64,000 nt of DNA from Herbaspirillum sp. CF444 (GCF_000282135.1 NZ_AKJW01000018.1:186001-250000), one strand, 5' to 3'. Shown: positions 26,338 through 36,180, counted from the stretch's first letter. Made by a program: numbers and translations. Notes: a model not told the origin generated them from the letters alone.

Positions 26338-27021
26338 ATGACTTACGCCATACCCGTTCCCGCCATCACTACCGTCCCGGTCGTCGGCGGCGATCCATTC
26401 CCGGTGCGCCGCATCTATTGCGTCGGCCGCAACTACGCCGCGCACGCGCGCGAAATGGGCCACGATCCGAACCGCGAACCGCCGTTTTTCTTCATGAAGC
26501 CGACCGACACCATCGTGCCGACCGACAGCGAGGTGCCGTATCCGGTCAAGACCAACGACTACCAGCACGAGATCGAAATGGTGGTCGCGCTGGGCAAGGG
26601 CGGGCGCGACATTCCGGTGGAAAAGGCGCTGGAGCTGGTGTTCGGCTATGCCGTCGGGCTCGACATGACGCGCCGCGACCTGCAGGGCGAGGCTAAAAAG
26701 CTGGCGCGTCCCTGGGACATGGGCAAGGGCTTCGATCATTCGGCGCCGTGCGCGCCGCTGCAACCGGTGTCGAAGGTCGGCCACCCCGACAAGGGCGCGA
26801 TCTGGCTCAAGGTCAACGGCGAAGTGCGCCAGCAAGGCGACCTGTCGGACCTGATCTGGAACGTGGCCGAGACCATTTCCTATCTGTCCGGCCTGGTGGA
26901 ACTGTTCCCGGGCGACCTGATTTATACCGGCACGCCGGAAGGCGTCGGCGCCGTGGTCAAAGGCGACAAGTTGCACGGCCACGTCGACGGTCTGGTCGAC
27001 CTGAACGTCACGATTGTCTGA
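26338..27021 (+). CDS. Fumarylacetoacetate-hydrolase-family protein
   Basis: This is a 227-residue FAH-superfamily enzyme. The start RRIYCVGRNYAAHAREMG is the standard family opening. Metal-binding acidic residues sit in HEIEMVV and in GLDMTRRDLQ, and GDLIYTGTPEGVG closes the active site. The length and the FFFMKPTDTIVP segment point to the fumarylpyruvate/acylpyruvate hydrolase subgroup. It should hydrolyse a C-C bond of a beta-diketo acid. No aromatic-catabolism genes are nearby, so the natural substrate is unclear. GGAG lies 8 bases before the ATG at 26338. Confidence 0.86.
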   Translation: MTYAIPVPAITTVPVVGGDPFPVRRIYCVGRNYAAHAREMGHDPNREPPFFFMKPTDTIVPTDSEVPYPVKTNDYQHEIEMVVALGKGGRDIPVEKALELVFGYAVGLDMTRRDLQGEAKKLARPWDMGKGFDHSAPCAPLQPVSKVGHPDKGAIWLKVNGEVRQQGDLSDLIWNVAETISYLSGLVELFPGDLIYTGTPEGVGAVVKGDKLHGHVDGLVDLNVTIV

Positions 27022-27367
27022 TTTTTTCTTGTTTTTTCCTATGGGAGCCGTCCTTTCCGCGACTGCGGGCGGGATGGCCTCATTGTCATTTTCATATCGC
27101 CCTGTCGACGTGACATTAAACTGTCATGAAGCCAAATTGCCGGGCGGCGTATAATAGCGGTCTGCCGGTCGGTTTCTGCCCGGCAACCTCTTGACGCGGG
27201 CATCCTGTTTTTCATGCAGGATCGGCGCCGTGTGATATGTCAAACATCCGTTATTACTGAAAGCAACAGAGCCTCTTCGCGAATGTGTCAGCCGCAATCT
27301 GCCGTGCAGAACATTGTGTCGCATTGCATTGATTCACGCAGGGTTCGCCTGAGGACTCACCCAAACC
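27022..27367 (+). promoter_or_regulatory. Promoter and long leader of rhlE
   Basis: This 346-bp gap contains no gene. A perfect TATAAT is at 27150-27155 with only a poor -35. That would start a transcript near 27162 and give a leader of about 200 nt before rhlE. The leader contains a hairpin, ATCCTG/CAGGAT, near 27203-27223, and other GC stems around 27160-27190. Long structured leaders are common for cold-induced DEAD-box helicases; regulation here is inferred. Confidence 0.45.
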
Positions 27368-28882
27368 ATGCCCGAGCAACTGCCTGAAACCGCAACACCT
27401 GAAACGCCGGAAGTCCGCTTCGAAGACTTCGGCCTGTCGCCCGACATCCTGAAAGCGCTGTCGGCGCAGGGATACATTCATCCGACGCCGATCCAGGCGC
27501 AGGCGATTCCCGTCGTGCTGCAGGGACGCGACGTCATGGGGGCGGCGCAGACCGGCACCGGCAAGACGGCGGGCTTCTCGTTGCCGATCATCCAATTGCT
27601 GCTGGCCCACGCCAGCACCAGCATGTCGCCGGCGCGTCATCCGGTGCGCGCGCTGATCCTGACGCCGACGCGCGAACTGGCCGATCAGGTCGCCGACAAC
27701 GTCAAGGCCTATTCGCGCTTCACGCCGCTGCGTTCCACCGTCGTGTTCGGCGGTGTCGACATGGCGCCGCAAACGGCGACTTTGCGCGGCGGCGTTGAAA
27801 TCGTTATCGCGACGCCGGGCCGTCTGCTCGACCACGTCCAGCAAAAGACCGTGAACCTGTCGCAGACCCAGATCCTGGTCATGGACGAAGCCGACCGCAT
27901 GCTCGACATGGGCTTCCTGCCGGACTTGCAGCGCATCATCAACCTGCTGCCCAAGCAACGCCAGAATCTGATGTTCTCGGCGACCTTCTCGCCGGAAATC
28001 AAGAAGCTGGCCGCCAGTTTCCAGAACAACCCGGTCACCATCGAAGTGGCGCGCAGCAACGCCACCGCCGAGCGCGTGACCCAGACCATTTACAAAGTCG
28101 ACGAAGACGCCAAGAGCGATGCCGTCGCGCATATCATCCGCGAGCGCAAGCTGAAGCAGGTGATCGTGTTTTCGAACACCAAGATCGGCGCTTCCAAGCT
28201 GGCGCGCCAGTTGGAAAACGACGGCGTCAACGCCTCCGCGATCCACGGCGACAAATCCCAGGGCGAGCGCATGGCGGCGCTGGAAGCCTTCAAGCAAGGC
28301 CAGGTCGAAGTGCTGGTGGCGACCGACGTCGCGGCGCGCGGCCTGGACATCACCGATCTGCCCTGCGTGATCAACATCGATCTGCCGTACAACGCCGAAG
28401 ACTATGTCCACCGCATCGGCCGCACCGGTCGCGCGGGAGCATCGGGCGATGCGATTTCGCTGTTCTCGGACAAGGACGAGCGCCTGTTGGTCGATATCGA
28501 AAAGCTGATCAAGATCAAGTTCGTGCGTTCCGAATTGACCGGTTTCGTGCCGCGTCAGCGTGGTGAGCGCGGTGAGCGTTCCGAACGTGGCGAAAGAGGC
28601 GATCGTGGCGACCGAGGCGGTGACCGCAACGGCAGCCGTGGCAATGGTGGCGACCGTAGCGAGCGCTCCAGTGCGCCGCGCGAGACGCAATCTTACGGCC
28701 GCAGCAACGGCGGCGGTCGCAAGGAAAAGGTGGATCCGTGGTTCCTGAAACCGTACGAGCCGACTGCCGCACCGGCGCCGCTGGAAGCCGGCGCTGCTGT
28801 TGCCAAGCCGGCGGCAAGCAGCAAGCCTCCGAAGCACAAAGTCGCAGCGCTGCTGGGCGGCATGCCCAAGCGTCAGGCTTGA
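27368..28882 (+). CDS. rhlE: DEAD-box ATP-dependent RNA helicase (RhlE type)
   Basis: This is a 504-residue RNA helicase that remodels structured RNA in ribosome assembly and mRNA decay. All core motifs are visible: Q-motif FGLSPDILKALSAQGYIHPTPIQ, motif I AQTGTGKT, PTRELADQ, TPGRLLDH, DEADRMLDMGF, SATF, then VATDVAARGLDI and HRIGRTGRAG. After residue about 385 comes an RGE/RGD-rich basic tail (GERGERSERGERGDRGDRGG), built from repeated GAR/GGY-type codons, typical of RhlE C-termini that bind RNA. The gene end overlaps the convergent gluQ end by 10 bp. Confidence 0.92.
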   Translation: MPEQLPETATPETPEVRFEDFGLSPDILKALSAQGYIHPTPIQAQAIPVVLQGRDVMGAAQTGTGKTAGFSLPIIQLLLAHASTSMSPARHPVRALILTPTRELADQVADNVKAYSRFTPLRSTVVFGGVDMAPQTATLRGGVEIVIATPGRLLDHVQQKTVNLSQTQILVMDEADRMLDMGFLPDLQRIINLLPKQRQNLMFSATFSPEIKKLAASFQNNPVTIEVARSNATAERVTQTIYKVDEDAKSDAVAHIIRERKLKQVIVFSNTKIGASKLARQLENDGVNASAIHGDKSQGERMAALEAFKQGQVEVLVATDVAARGLDITDLPCVINIDLPYNAEDYVHRIGRTGRAGASGDAISLFSDKDERLLVDIEKLIKIKFVRSELTGFVPRQRGERGERSERGERGDRGDRGGDRNGSRGNGGDRSERSSAPRETQSYGRSNGGGRKEKVDPWFLKPYEPTAAPAPLEAGAAVAKPAASSKPPKHKVAALLGGMPKRQA

Positions 28883-29784
28883 GTTTGTAGCTGTTCCAGT
28901 CGGTATTGCCATGCCGACGTAGCAAGCTCCCAGAATGCGGCGACTTCGGTCGCTGTTGTTATCTCCCTCGTTTTCAGCCCCAGAAATTCTGCCGCCTTGT
29001 GCAATTCGTCGAGCGGGCGCGTGAGATCCAGTTCTTGCGCGCCGTTTTGCTTGGACAGCTTTTCTCCATCCGTATGCCTGACCAGCGGCACGTGCAGATA
29101 GGACGGCATCGGATAGCCGAGCAAGCGTTGCAGGTAAATCTGCCGCGCCGTCGAGTCCAGCAGATCGGCGCCGCGCACGATGTGCGTCACGCCTTGTTCG
29201 GCATCGTCGACCACGACCGCCAGTTGATACGCCCAGAAACCGTCCGCGCGCTTCAGGACGAAGTCGCCGGCCTCGCTCGCCAGATGCTGGTTTTGCCGGC
29301 CCAGCCAGCGATCTTCGAATGCGATCTCTTCACCTTCCCGCCCCTGATCCGGCACGCGCAGGCGCAGCGCGCGCGCGATTTTTCCCGGCGCCAGTCCGTT
29401 GCGGCAGGTGCCGGGATAGATGGCGGCGCCGTCCGTCGCGACGCCCAGCCGCGAATCGGCGATCTCCTTGCGCGAGCAGCCGCAGGCGTAGACATGTGAA
29501 CCCAGCTTGTCGCAGGCATCGCGATAGTGTTGTTTGCGTTGGCTCTGCACCAGCACGGAGCCATCCCAGCGCATGCCGAGCGTGTGCAGCGCGGCTTCGA
29601 TGTCTTGCGCCGCGCCGGTGACGGTGCGCGCCTCGTCGATGTCTTCGATGCGCAGCAACCATTGCCCCTGATGCGCGCGCGCGTCCAGATAACTGGCCAT
29701 GGCGGCCACCAGCGAACCGGCATGCAAGGGGCCGGAAGGAGAGGGAGCGAAACGGCCGACGTAGAGGGAAGATGCGGACTTCAT
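28873..29784 (-). CDS. gluQ: Glutamyl-Q tRNA(Asp) synthetase
   Basis: This is a 303-residue truncated glutamyl-tRNA synthetase homologue lacking the anticodon-binding domain. It attaches glutamate to queuosine 34 of tRNA(Asp). The N-terminal RFAPSPSGPLHAGSLVAA holds the HIGH-type motif and LLRIEDIDEART follows. Cysteines in YACGCSRKEI and the later PGTCRNG form the zinc site of this group, and KLSKQNGA is the KMSKS equivalent. Its ATG overlaps the stop of an upstream LysR gene (ATGA, 29781-29784), so translation is coupled. Convergent with rhlE. Confidence 0.93.
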   Translation of the reverse strand: MKSASSLYVGRFAPSPSGPLHAGSLVAAMASYLDARAHQGQWLLRIEDIDEARTVTGAAQDIEAALHTLGMRWDGSVLVQSQRKQHYRDACDKLGSHVYACGCSRKEIADSRLGVATDGAAIYPGTCRNGLAPGKIARALRLRVPDQGREGEEIAFEDRWLGRQNQHLASEAGDFVLKRADGFWAYQLAVVVDDAEQGVTHIVRGADLLDSTARQIYLQRLLGYPMPSYLHVPLVRHTDGEKLSKQNGAQELDLTRPLDELHKAAEFLGLKTREITTATEVAAFWELATSAWQYRLEQLQTQA

Positions 29785-30707
29785 GGCGTGACGGGGCCCA
29801 GCAGCGCCTGCTGGATTTCAGGTTGCGACAGTTGATGGAGGAACCATTTGAGCGACTTGCCCTGATTGGCCTTGGGCCAGGCGATCAGGAAGTTTTCGTG
29901 GGGTTTGCTCATGATGGTTTGTTTTTCGAGCAAGGCGCCGTTGTCGAGGTAATGCTGGGCCCAGAAGCGCGGCAGATGGCCGCAACCCAATCCCGCCAGC
30001 TGCGCCCGCAGTTTGTCGTCGACGCTCGGCACGGTCAGCGTTTCCTGTCCGGCCAGCAAGCCCATGGTAATGCCGGGATGGCTGCGGCTGCTGTCGCCGA
30101 CCGCGATCGCGCGATGCTGCCTGACCAGTTCGGGAGGGAGCGGTTCCGGTGCGTCTGCCAGCGGGTGGCTCGGCGCCACCGCAAAGGCCCAGTCGACCAT
30201 GCCCAGCGGACGTGTCTGGAAGCGGCCGCTGGTGCGCACGATTTCCGGTCCGTCGAGCGTGGCGCCGATGACCAGGTCGGCGCGCCCGGCCATGAGTTCT
30301 TCCCAGGTGCCCGACAGCACGCCGGGGACGAAGCGCAGCCTGGTGCCGCCGGCTTCGCGGTCGAAGGCGGCGATCAGCGGCAGCATCTTGGCGAACGGGA
30401 TGATGCTGTTGAGGACGATGCGCAATTCGGTTTCGCGGCCGGTGGCGGTGCGCCTGACGCGCTGTTCCAGGTCGTCGGCGGCATGCAGCAGATGGCGTCC
30501 CTCGGTGAGCAGCTCCAGGCCGGCCGCCGTCAGTTTGGCGCGATGGCCGCGGCGGTCGAACAACAGCACGTCGAGGTCGTCTTCCAGTTTGCGCACGCTG
30601 TAGGTCAGGGCCGAGGGCACGCGGTCGAGCGCCAGCGCGGCAGCGGCGAAGCTGCCCTTGCGGTCGATCATGTCGAGGATTTGCAGGGCTTCCAGCGTCA
30701 GATTCAT
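29781..30707 (-). CDS. LysR-family transcriptional regulator
   Basis: This is a 308-residue LysR regulator. The helix-turn-helix MNLTLEALQILDMIDRKGSFAAAALALDRVPSALTYSVRKLEDDL (core FAAAALALDRVPSALTYSVRKLE) is at the N-terminus, and a substrate-binding domain starts ELRIVLNSIIPFAKMLPLIAAF. The same frame is open 55 codons further upstream, but that stretch is Cys/Tyr-rich and not LysR-like, so the ATG at 30707 is used. It is transcribed away from the flavodoxin-like gene (30949) across 241 bp, the usual LysR arrangement for controlling a neighbour, and it overlaps gluQ by 4 bp. Confidence 0.87.
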   Translation of the reverse strand: MNLTLEALQILDMIDRKGSFAAAALALDRVPSALTYSVRKLEDDLDVLLFDRRGHRAKLTAAGLELLTEGRHLLHAADDLEQRVRRTATGRETELRIVLNSIIPFAKMLPLIAAFDREAGGTRLRFVPGVLSGTWEELMAGRADLVIGATLDGPEIVRTSGRFQTRPLGMVDWAFAVAPSHPLADAPEPLPPELVRQHRAIAVGDSSRSHPGITMGLLAGQETLTVPSVDDKLRAQLAGLGCGHLPRFWAQHYLDNGALLEKQTIMSKPHENFLIAWPKANQGKSLKWFLHQLSQPEIQQALLGPVTP

Positions 30708-30948
30708 GCGGCGAAGATTATCGGCAAGGGAATGCCGGCAGGATTGTTTAAATTTTTTGAACGATATGTCTGAATTAACGAGCTTATCTCGGTAAGAGTA
30801 AGTGGATATAGTGTAGTGCACGCACAGAAAATTTGTACAAGCGCCTGAAAATACCCGGGATGCGACCGTCAAAAGACGTTATTCTTTTCCGGGCTTTTCG
30901 CTGTCGTCAAGGCGTCCGTTTTCCCTCTCACCCAACAAGGAAACCAAC

Positions 30949-31524
30949 ATGAGCAAAGTCGCAATCGTTTACCACTCCGGCTACGGCCACACCAAAAAGC
31001 AGGCGGAAGCCGTCCAGGCAGGCGCCGCCTCCGCTGCCGGCGCCACCGTCGACCTGATCGCCATCAACGCCGAAGGCAACATCACCGACGCCGACTGGGC
31101 CACGCTGGATGCCGCCGACGCCATCATCTTCGGTTCGCCGACCTACATGGGTTCGGTGTCCTGGCAATTCAAGAAATTTGCCGACGCCAGCTCCAAGCCG
31201 TGGTTTACGCAAAAGTGGAAAGACAAGATCGGCGCCGGTTTCACCAATTCGGCGACGATGAACGGCGACAAGCTGTCGACGCTGCACTATTTCTTCACGC
31301 TGGGCATGCAGCACAGCATGATCTGGGTCGGCACCGGCCTGATGCCGTCCAACTCCAAGGCGGCGCAACGCAACGACATCAACTTCGTCGGCTCTTTTTC
31401 CGGCCTGATGGCGCAAAGCCCGTCGGATTCTTCGCCGGAAGAAGGTCCGCTGCCGGGCGATCTGGAAACCGCCAAGCTGTTCGGCAAGCGTGTCGCCGAA
31501 ACTGCGGCGCAGTTCAAGAAATAA
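30949..31524 (+). CDS. Flavodoxin-like NAD(P)H:quinone oxidoreductase family protein
   Basis: This is a 191-residue flavodoxin-fold protein. The FMN phosphate loop is VAIVYHSGYGHTKKQAEAV at the N-terminus, and the FGSPTYMGSVSWQFKKF segment matches WrbA-like and FMN-reductase-like flavoproteins. The second flavin loop FTNSATMNGDKLSTLHYFFT is clear. Such enzymes reduce quinones by two electrons and protect against redox cycling. AAGGA lies about 8 bases before the ATG. Probably controlled by the divergent LysR protein. It ends at the terminator at 31549. Confidence 0.87.
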   Translation: MSKVAIVYHSGYGHTKKQAEAVQAGAASAAGATVDLIAINAEGNITDADWATLDAADAIIFGSPTYMGSVSWQFKKFADASSKPWFTQKWKDKIGAGFTNSATMNGDKLSTLHYFFTLGMQHSMIWVGTGLMPSNSKAAQRNDINFVGSFSGLMAQSPSDSSPEEGPLPGDLETAKLFGKRVAETAAQFKK

Positions 31525-31548
31525 GATTGACGTTTCAGCCTCTCCATG

Positions 31549-31578
31549 CAAAAAGCCCACCTTGCGGTGGGCTTTTTG
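31549..31578. terminator. Bidirectional rho-independent terminator
   Basis: CAAAAAGCCCACC/GGTGGGCTTTTTG with a TTGC loop lies between the convergent flavodoxin-like gene and trhO. Confidence 0.92.
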
Positions 31579-31609
31579 TTTATGCGCAGACTGAGGGCGC
31601 GAAAAGCGA

Positions 31610-32512
31610 TCAGGCAACGGCGCCGGCATTCGGGGCCGGAACTGCCGACGCAGCCGCCGGTTCCGGCGCGCAATGCGGACAGGATTTGCCGGGCACATAC
31701 GCCGGCGACAATTGTTCGCGCGGCGTCACCACGGCGCGGCAGGCGAAGCATTGTGCGGTTTGCGTTTCCTGCAACTGCGGATTGAGCGCGGTGCGGTAGT
31801 CGAAGACGAAGCAGTCGCCCTGATAGTGCGCGCCGCCGACTTCCTCGAAGTACTTGAGGATGCCGCCTTCGAGCTGGTAGACGCTGTCGTAGCCGATGTT
31901 TTGCATGTGGATGGCGGCCTTTTCGCAGCGGATGCCGCCGGTGCAGAAAGTCACCACGGTCTTGTCGTTCAGTTCGTCCTTGTGGTCGGCGATGACTTGC
32001 GGAAACTCGGTGAATTTCTCGATGCGGTAGTCGATGGTGTTTTCAAAGGTGCCGACATCGACTTCAAAGGCGTTGCGCGTATCGACCATGACCACCGGTT
32101 TGCCGTTGTCGTCGTGGCCCTGGTCGAGCCAGCGCTTGAGCGTCCTGGCTTCGACGAAGGGCGCGCGGCCTTCTTCCGGCTTGATCAGCGGATGCTTCAT
32201 GGTGATGATCTCGGCCTTGAGCTTGACCAGCATGCGGTTGAACGGCTGGTGCCCGGAAAAACTTTCCTTGACCTGGATATCGGCAAAACGCGCGTCGGCG
32301 CGCAGCCAGGTCAAAAAGGCATCGATATCGGCGCGCTTGCCGGCCAGGAACAGGTTGATGCCTTCCGGGCTCAGGATGACGGTGCCGCGCAACTGATGTT
32401 GCCGGCAGAATTCCAGGAACACCGGGCGCTTTTCGACGGTGTCATTGAAGGTGATGAATTTATAGGCCGCGATGTTGACGTACGAATTTGCGGATTCTTG
32501 CATTTGTTGCAT
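31610..32512 (-). CDS. trhO: tRNA uridine(34) hydroxylase, rhodanese-like (TrhO/YceA)
   Basis: This is a 300-residue protein of the TrhO family, which hydroxylates U34 of certain tRNAs on the way to 5-methoxyuridine or cmo5U. It has an N-terminal ferredoxin-like domain ([12 protein letters not shown]...[16 protein letters not shown]) and a central rhodanese domain with active-site C190 in [15 protein letters not shown]-terminal pair of CxxC motifs (CFAC and CPHC) probably binds zinc. After those comes a short Ala/Pro tail. A tRNA target is known for the family, not visible here. Confidence 0.92.
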   Translation of the reverse strand: MQQMQESANSYVNIAAYKFITFNDTVEKRPVFLEFCRQHQLRGTVILSPEGINLFLAGKRADIDAFLTWLRADARFADIQVKESFSGHQPFNRMLVKLKAEIITMKHPLIKPEEGRAPFVEARTLKRWLDQGHDDNGKPVVMVDTRNAFEVDVGTFENTIDYRIEKFTEFPQVIADHKDELNDKTVVTFCTGGIRCEKAAIHMQNIGYDSVYQLEGGILKYFEEVGGAHYQGDCFVFDYRTALNPQLQETQTAQCFACRAVVTPREQLSPAYVPGKSCPHCAPEPAAASAVPAPNAGAVA

Positions 32513-32617
32513 GGTGATATTGCCTAAGTCTTTGAATTAACAGCATTATAAACGCGTCAGGCCGGTTCTGCGCCGCCAGTGCGCCGCAATTTGCGCGAAG
32601 CATGATGCAAATCAAAT

Positions 32618-32642
32618 GGCAAGGTAGGCTGCCTACTTGCCG
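32618..32642. repeat. Near-perfect inverted repeat ahead of dnaE
   Basis: GGCAAGGTAGGC is followed by its complement with one base deleted (TGCCTACTTGCC). It lies about 80 bp upstream of dnaE in the 206-bp gap shared with trhO. It may be an operator or the remains of a terminator; no function can be assigned. Confidence 0.4.
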
Positions 32643-32718
32643 GTATGGTGTTGCTTAGTGATTTCCAATCGTAAATTCCACCTGAGCGGCATGTCACGGC
32701 ACGGTAAAATATCGTCCT

Positions 32719-35700
32719 ATGACTACACCGCAATTCGTTCATCTTCGACTTCATTCCGAGTACTCCATCGTTGACGGCCTGGTCCGCATCGACGATGTTG
32801 TCAAAGCAGCAGCAAAAGACGGCCAAGCGGCCCTGGCGATCACCGACCTGGCGAACCTGTTCGGCATGGTCAAGTTTTACAAAGGCGCGCGCGGCAAGGG
32901 CGTCAAGCCGATCGCCGGTTGCGACGTCTGGGTCAGCAACGACGATGACCGCGACAAGCCCTCGCGCCTGTTGCTGCTGGTCAAGAACCATCACGGCTAT
33001 TTGCAGCTGTGCGACCTGCTCAGCAAAGCCTGGCTCACCAACCTGCATCGCGGTCGCGCCGAAATTCGCCCTGAATGGCTGGAGCAATTGCGCCACGAAG
33101 AGGGCGGCAACGGCCTGATCGCGCTGTCGGGCGCGCATTTCGGCGACATCGGCATCGCCATCGAAAACGGCAACGTGGCCGCGGCCGAACGTTGCGCCCA
33201 ACGCTGGAGCGACTATTTCCCCGGCGCGTTTTACGTTGAAATCCAGCGCGCCAACCAGCCCAACATGGATATCCAGGTGCGTCAGTCGGTCGCCCTGGCG
33301 GCGCGTCTCGGCTTGCCGGTGGTGGCGACGCATCCGATCCAGTTCCTGTCGCAGGACGAATTCATTGCCCACGAGGCGCGCACTTGTATCGCCGAAGGTG
33401 AAATCCTGGCCAACGCGCGCCGCGTGCGTCGCTTCAACGAGCAGCAGGAGTTCAAGTCCCAGGCCGAGATGGCGGCGCTGTTCGCCGATTTGCCGGGCGC
33501 CGTGCAAAACACCATCGAAATCGCCAAGCGCTGCAACCTGACGCTGACGCTGGGCAAGCCGCAGCTGCCGAACTTTCCGACACCGGACGGCATGACCATC
33601 GACGACTTCCTCGTCGCGGAAACCAAGCTCGGTCTGGAAGCGCGCCTCAAGCATTTGTTCCCCGACGAAGCACGGCGCGAGAAGGAGCGTCCTCGTTACG
33701 AGGCGCGCCTGAAGTTCGAGAACGACACCATCATCAAGATGAAATTCCCGGGCTACTTCCTGATCGTGGCCGACTTTATCCAGTGGGCCAAGAACAACGG
33801 CGTGCCGGTCGGTCCGGGCCGGGGGTCGGGCGCCGGTTCGCTGGTGGCGTATTCGCTGTCGATTACCGACCTGGATCCGTTGCAATACAACCTGCTGTTC
33901 GAGCGCTTCCTTAATCCTGAACGGGTTTCCATGCCCGACTTCGATATCGACTTTTGCCAGGAAGGCCGCGACCGCGTCATTCAGTACGTGAAGGATCGCT
34001 ACGGCAAGGAGGCGGTCTCGCAGATCGCCACCTTCGGCACCATGGCGGCCAAGGGCGCGGTGCGCGACGTCGGCCGCGTGCTCGATCTGGGCTACAACTT
34101 CTGCGACGGCATTTCCAAACTGATCCCGTTCAAGCCGGGCAAGCTGGTGACGCTGGCCGATGCGATTGAAGAAGAGCCGCTGCTCAAGGAGCGGCTGGAA
34201 AACGAAGAAGAAGTGAAGCAGTTGATGGGCCTGGCCCAGCAGGTCGAAGGCATCGCCCGCAATATCGGCATGCACGCGGGGGGCGTGTTGATCGCCCCGG
34301 GCAAGCTGACCGACTTCTGCCCGCTGTACACGCAGGGCGGCGACGCCGGCGTGGTGTCGCAATACGACAAGGACGACGTCGAAGCCGTCGGTCTGGTGAA
34401 GTTCGACTTTCTGGGGTTGACCACGCTGACCATCCTCGACCGCGCGGTGCGCTACATCAAGCAGCTCGATCCGAACATGGCCGATTTCGATCTGGCCAAA
34501 CTGCCGCTGACCGACCGCGCCTCGTACGACCTGTTGACCAAGGCCAAGACGGTCGCCGTGTTCCAGCTTGAAAGCCGCGGCATGCAAGGCATGCTCAAGG
34601 ATGCGCGTCCCGACCGCTTCGAAGACATTATTGCGCTGGTGGCGCTGTACCGTCCGGGTCCGATGGACCTGATTCCCGACTTCTGTAAACGCAAGCACGG
34701 CGAAAAATTCGACTATCCCGATCCGCGCACCGAAGGCATTCTGTCCGAAACCTACGGCATCATGGTGTATCAGGAGCAGGTGATGCAGATGGCGCAGGTG
34801 GTCGGCGGCTATTCGCTCGGCGGCGCCGACTTGCTGCGCCGCGCGATGGGCAAGAAGAAGGCCGAAGAGATGGCGGAGCACCGCAACATCTTCCGTGCCG
34901 GCGCCGCCAAAGACGGCCTGTCGCAGGAAAAGGCCGATGACATCTTCGACCTGATGGAAAAGTTCGCGGGCTACGGCTTCAACAAGTCGCATGCCGCGGC
35001 CTATGCGCTGCTGTCGTATCACACGGCTTACCTCAAGGCCCATCACCCCGCAGCGTTCATGGCAGCCAACTTGTCGCTCGCCATGGACGACACCGAAAAG
35101 ATCAAGATCCTGGTCGAAGACGCACTCGATGTCTGTGGCCTGGGTTTGCTGCCGCCCGACATCAACCTGTCGGACTACCGCTTCACGCCGGTCGGCGAAC
35201 CGGGCAAGAAGGCCATGCAAATTCGCTACGGCCTTGGCGCCGTCAAGGGCTCAGGCCAGAGCGCGATCGAAGCCATCATCGCCGCGCGTCAGGAAGGCGG
35301 CGCGTTCAAGGACTTGTTCGATTTCGCCAAGCGCGTCGACAAGAAGCAGATTAACCGTCGCACGGTCGATTCGCTGATCCGCGCCGGCGCCTTCGACTGC
35401 TTCGGCGTGGATCGCGCGATCCTGCAGGCATCCGTCGGTCTGGCATGGGAAAACGCCGAGCAACTGGAAGCCTCCGCCAATCAGGTCAGCCTGTTCGGTG
35501 GCGACGACAGCGATCTCGAAACGCCGCTCGAGTACGTTGACGTGCGTCCATGGACCGACAAGCAACGTCTTACCGAAGAAAAGACGGCGCTCGGTTTCTA
35601 CCTCTCCGGCCATCTGTTCGATGCCTATGAAAAGGAAGTGCGCCAGTTCGTGCGCGCCAAGATTTCCAGCCTCGAACCCTCGCGCGACCCGCGTTCGCTG

Positions 35701-36180
35701 GCCGGCATCATTACCGGCATCCGCGTGCAGATGACCCAGCGCGGCAAGCTGCTGATCGTCTCGCTCGACGACGGCAGCGGTACCGTCGACGTCACCGTCT
35801 ACGGCGAACTGGCCGAGCCGAACAAGGCCTTCTTCAAGGAAGACGAATTGCTGATCGTGCAGGGCAAGGTGTCGGAAGACCGCTTCAACGGCGGCTTGCG
35901 CATCTCCGCCGAGAAGGTCATGGACATCGGCGCCGCGCGTATTCAGTACGGGCAGCGGGTGGTGGTGTCGCTCGACAAGGCAGTCGATCCGGCGTATTTG
36001 CGCGACACGCTGTCATCCTATCGTCAGGCGCAGGGTTTACCTTTCGTCATGAAATATGTGCAATCGGGCGTGGGTTGCGAAGTGATGCTCGGTGATTCCT
36101 GGCGCGTGGTTCCCAGCGACGGCTTGCAGTCTTCGTTGAAGGAGTCGTTCGGGCAGGAAGCCGTGGTTGTTGAATATTAA
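32719..36180 (+). CDS. dnaE: DNA polymerase III alpha subunit
   Basis: This is an 1153-residue replicative DNA polymerase, close to the E. coli length. The N-terminal PHP domain starts FVHLRLHSEYSIVDGLV, with some PHP metal residues altered as in other proteobacterial DnaE proteins. The palm carries catalytic aspartates D407 and D409 in MPDFDIDFCQEGR and D563 in KFDFLGL. The finger segment GPGRGSGAGSLVAYSL and the helix-hairpin-helix and OB-fold parts (residues about 880-1080, ITGIRVQMTQRGKLLIVSLDDGSGT) follow. The start at 32719 agrees with the family N-terminus, although only a weak ribosome site is visible. Single-gene unit. Confidence 0.97.
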   Translation: MTTPQFVHLRLHSEYSIVDGLVRIDDVVKAAAKDGQAALAITDLANLFGMVKFYKGARGKGVKPIAGCDVWVSNDDDRDKPSRLLLLVKNHHGYLQLCDLLSKAWLTNLHRGRAEIRPEWLEQLRHEEGGNGLIALSGAHFGDIGIAIENGNVAAAERCAQRWSDYFPGAFYVEIQRANQPNMDIQVRQSVALAARLGLPVVATHPIQFLSQDEFIAHEARTCIAEGEILANARRVRRFNEQQEFKSQAEMAALFADLPGAVQNTIEIAKRCNLTLTLGKPQLPNFPTPDGMTIDDFLVAETKLGLEARLKHLFPDEARREKERPRYEARLKFENDTIIKMKFPGYFLIVADFIQWAKNNGVPVGPGRGSGAGSLVAYSLSITDLDPLQYNLLFERFLNPERVSMPDFDIDFCQEGRDRVIQYVKDRYGKEAVSQIATFGTMAAKGAVRDVGRVLDLGYNFCDGISKLIPFKPGKLVTLADAIEEEPLLKERLENEEEVKQLMGLAQQVEGIARNIGMHAGGVLIAPGKLTDFCPLYTQGGDAGVVSQYDKDDVEAVGLVKFDFLGLTTLTILDRAVRYIKQLDPNMADFDLAKLPLTDRASYDLLTKAKTVAVFQLESRGMQGMLKDARPDRFEDIIALVALYRPGPMDLIPDFCKRKHGEKFDYPDPRTEGILSETYGIMVYQEQVMQMAQVVGGYSLGGADLLRRAMGKKKAEEMAEHRNIFRAGAAKDGLSQEKADDIFDLMEKFAGYGFNKSHAAAYALLSYHTAYLKAHHPAAFMAANLSLAMDDTEKIKILVEDALDVCGLGLLPPDINLSDYRFTPVGEPGKKAMQIRYGLGAVKGSGQSAIEAIIAARQEGGAFKDLFDFAKRVDKKQINRRTVDSLIRAGAFDCFGVDRAILQASVGLAWENAEQLEASANQVSLFGGDDSDLETPLEYVDVRPWTDKQRLTEEKTALGFYLSGHLFDAYEKEVRQFVRAKISSLEPSRDPRSLAGIITGIRVQMTQRGKLLIVSLDDGSGTVDVTVYGELAEPNKAFFKEDELLIVQGKVSEDRFNGGLRISAEKVMDIGAARIQYGQRVVVSLDKAVDPAYLRDTLSSYRQAQGLPFVMKYVQSGVGCEVMLGDSWRVVPSDGLQSSLKESFGQEAVVVEY

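Noticed and set aside
32557-35220. An 887-codon open frame on the minus strand opposite dnaE
   Set aside because: Composition is that of antisense shadow and no family is recognisable; dnaE on the plus strand explains the region fully.
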